The position numbers and the translations under genes were made by a program. From positions 1 to 39,496 of the forward strand of contig JAHJMN010000120.1 of assembly GCA_018821305.1 (NCBI GenBank): a DNA stretch of 39,496 nucleotides. Reading direction: 5' to 3'. This stretch comes from Myxococcota bacterium. GTDB lineage: Bacteria; Myxococcota_A; Polyangia; HGW-17. The first letter of the stretch is position 1, and each line of letters begins with the position of its first letter. The notes under the pieces were generated by a model that saw only the letters and a program-made list of their open reading frames with translations, was not told the origin of the DNA and made no database searches. Below are positions 38,981 to 39,496 of the stretch, one piece after another.

Positions 38981-39496
38981 ATGAGACGAGCATCCACTTT
39001 ATCATTTCAGGAATCGAACCACTTCAGCGCATCAGGTGGTTTTTATTCTGAATTTGAAGGAGATACCGGGATACACGAAGTTGAATCAGGAAGTCCAGAA
39101 AAATCATCATCATTTCCTGATCCTGAATCACCAGAGTCCACTCCCCCTGCGTTTCCTGAATCCGATCATTACTCCGAGTTTTCCCCGGAACCCGCAATTA
39201 ACAGCCTTGCGAGTGGATACAGTGAGTATGACGTTCAGGGGAAGGTTCGAAAATCCTTCTCTACCTTTATTCATTCGTCTTTCAGTGAAACGGCGCCTGT
39301 GCCAGTAAAGACAGCGGTTCAAAACTGCCCGGCACCCCTCAATGCTCAGTCTGTTTACATTGATTCCTCAAATCAGATTCAGGACCACGTGGTATGTGCA
39401 ACGGACATCACCCTTGACTCCCTCGGCAGAGCCTGGAAGCAGACGAGTCCCGATGGAACCTCCACCATGGTTCACCATGAAGGGCCGTTTAAAACC
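38981..39496 (+). CDS. Rhs/YD-repeat (Tc-toxin TcB/SpvB-like) protein, partial
   Basis: An open frame from ATG 38981 runs 172 codons to the window edge with no stop. The last part reads YDVQGKVRKSFSTFI (about residue 84 on) and later LDSLGRAWKQTSPDGTSTMVHHEGP, the pattern of Rhs/YD-repeat and Tc-toxin B-type proteins (D-x-G-R, SPDGT). The first 80 residues are Ser/Pro/Glu-rich. No ribosome site is visible before the ATG and the frame is open further upstream to the terminator, so the true start, or whether this is a 5'-truncated gene, is uncertain. Confidence 0.5.
   Translation, partial: MRRASTLSFQESNHFSASGGFYSEFEGDTGIHEVESGSPEKSSSFPDPESPESTPPAFPESDHYSEFSPEPAINSLASGYSEYDVQGKVRKSFSTFIHSSFSETAPVPVKTAVQNCPAPLNAQSVYIDSSNQIQDHVVCATDITLDSLGRAWKQTSPDGTSTMVHHEGPFKT

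Overview
The window comes from a Gram-negative bacterium: it has a complete RND/outer-membrane-factor efflux operon, several lipoprotein signal peptides and predicted outer-membrane beta-barrels. PilZ and receiver domains, thrombospondin-type-3 and Cys-rich repeat lipoproteins, and many unknown secreted proteins resemble deltaproteobacterial lineages (Myxococcota-like). That placement is an inference; no rRNA or marker gene is present. Base composition looks moderate (mid-40s % GC by eye), somewhat higher in the first 13 kb.

Layout. 0.3-3 kb: a secreted 5'-nucleotidase-like protein with a degenerate active site and a C-terminal barrel, and a small 2[4Fe-4S] ferredoxin (both minus). 3-4 kb: an intergenic region packed with an 18-bp repeat and palindromes. 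4-11.1 kb: an RND efflux operon (adaptor with a long repetitive tail, pump, TolC-like protein) ending in a beta-class DNA methyltransferase, with a clear promoter and a palindromic operator-like site. 11.3-13.5 kb: a NeuB/LegI-type synthase and a CBS-domain nucleotidyltransferase, suggesting legionaminic or sialic acid synthesis. 13.8-15.1 kb: an SPFH/band-7 protein with tandem N-terminal repeats, followed (15.4-15.7 kb) by degenerate tRNA-like sequences. 15.9-17.6 kb: a TSP3 lipoprotein. 18-23.2 kb: a small membrane protein, two paralogous lipoproteins each with twelve knottin-like six-Cys modules, and a secreted protein of unknown function. 23.4-29 kb: DEAD-box helicase, Dps-like ferritin, RNase HI, cyclophilin and transketolase.

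29.6-34.3 kb is the most interesting part. A minus-strand operon encodes a double-receiver regulator, a UbiD-family decarboxylase, the large subunit of aconitase X, and a fusion of the aconitase X small (swivel) domain to isopentenyl phosphate kinase. Together these match the last three steps of the archaeal modified mevalonate pathway (phosphomevalonate dehydratase, anhydromevalonate phosphate decarboxylase, isopentenyl phosphate kinase), here in a bacterial context and with an unusual fusion that ties dehydratase to kinase.

34.5-38.6 kb: a translationally coupled PilZ/DJ-1 pair, a transglutaminase-like lipoprotein and a zinc-ribbon membrane protein. 38.8 kb: an intact tRNA-Leu(UAG) with a terminator, then the start of an Rhs/Tc-toxin-like reading frame that runs off the window. 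Intergenic spaces carry at least three dispersed repeat families, including short TA-flanked inverted-repeat elements that look like Tc1/mariner-type MITEs and often sit just upstream of minus-strand genes.
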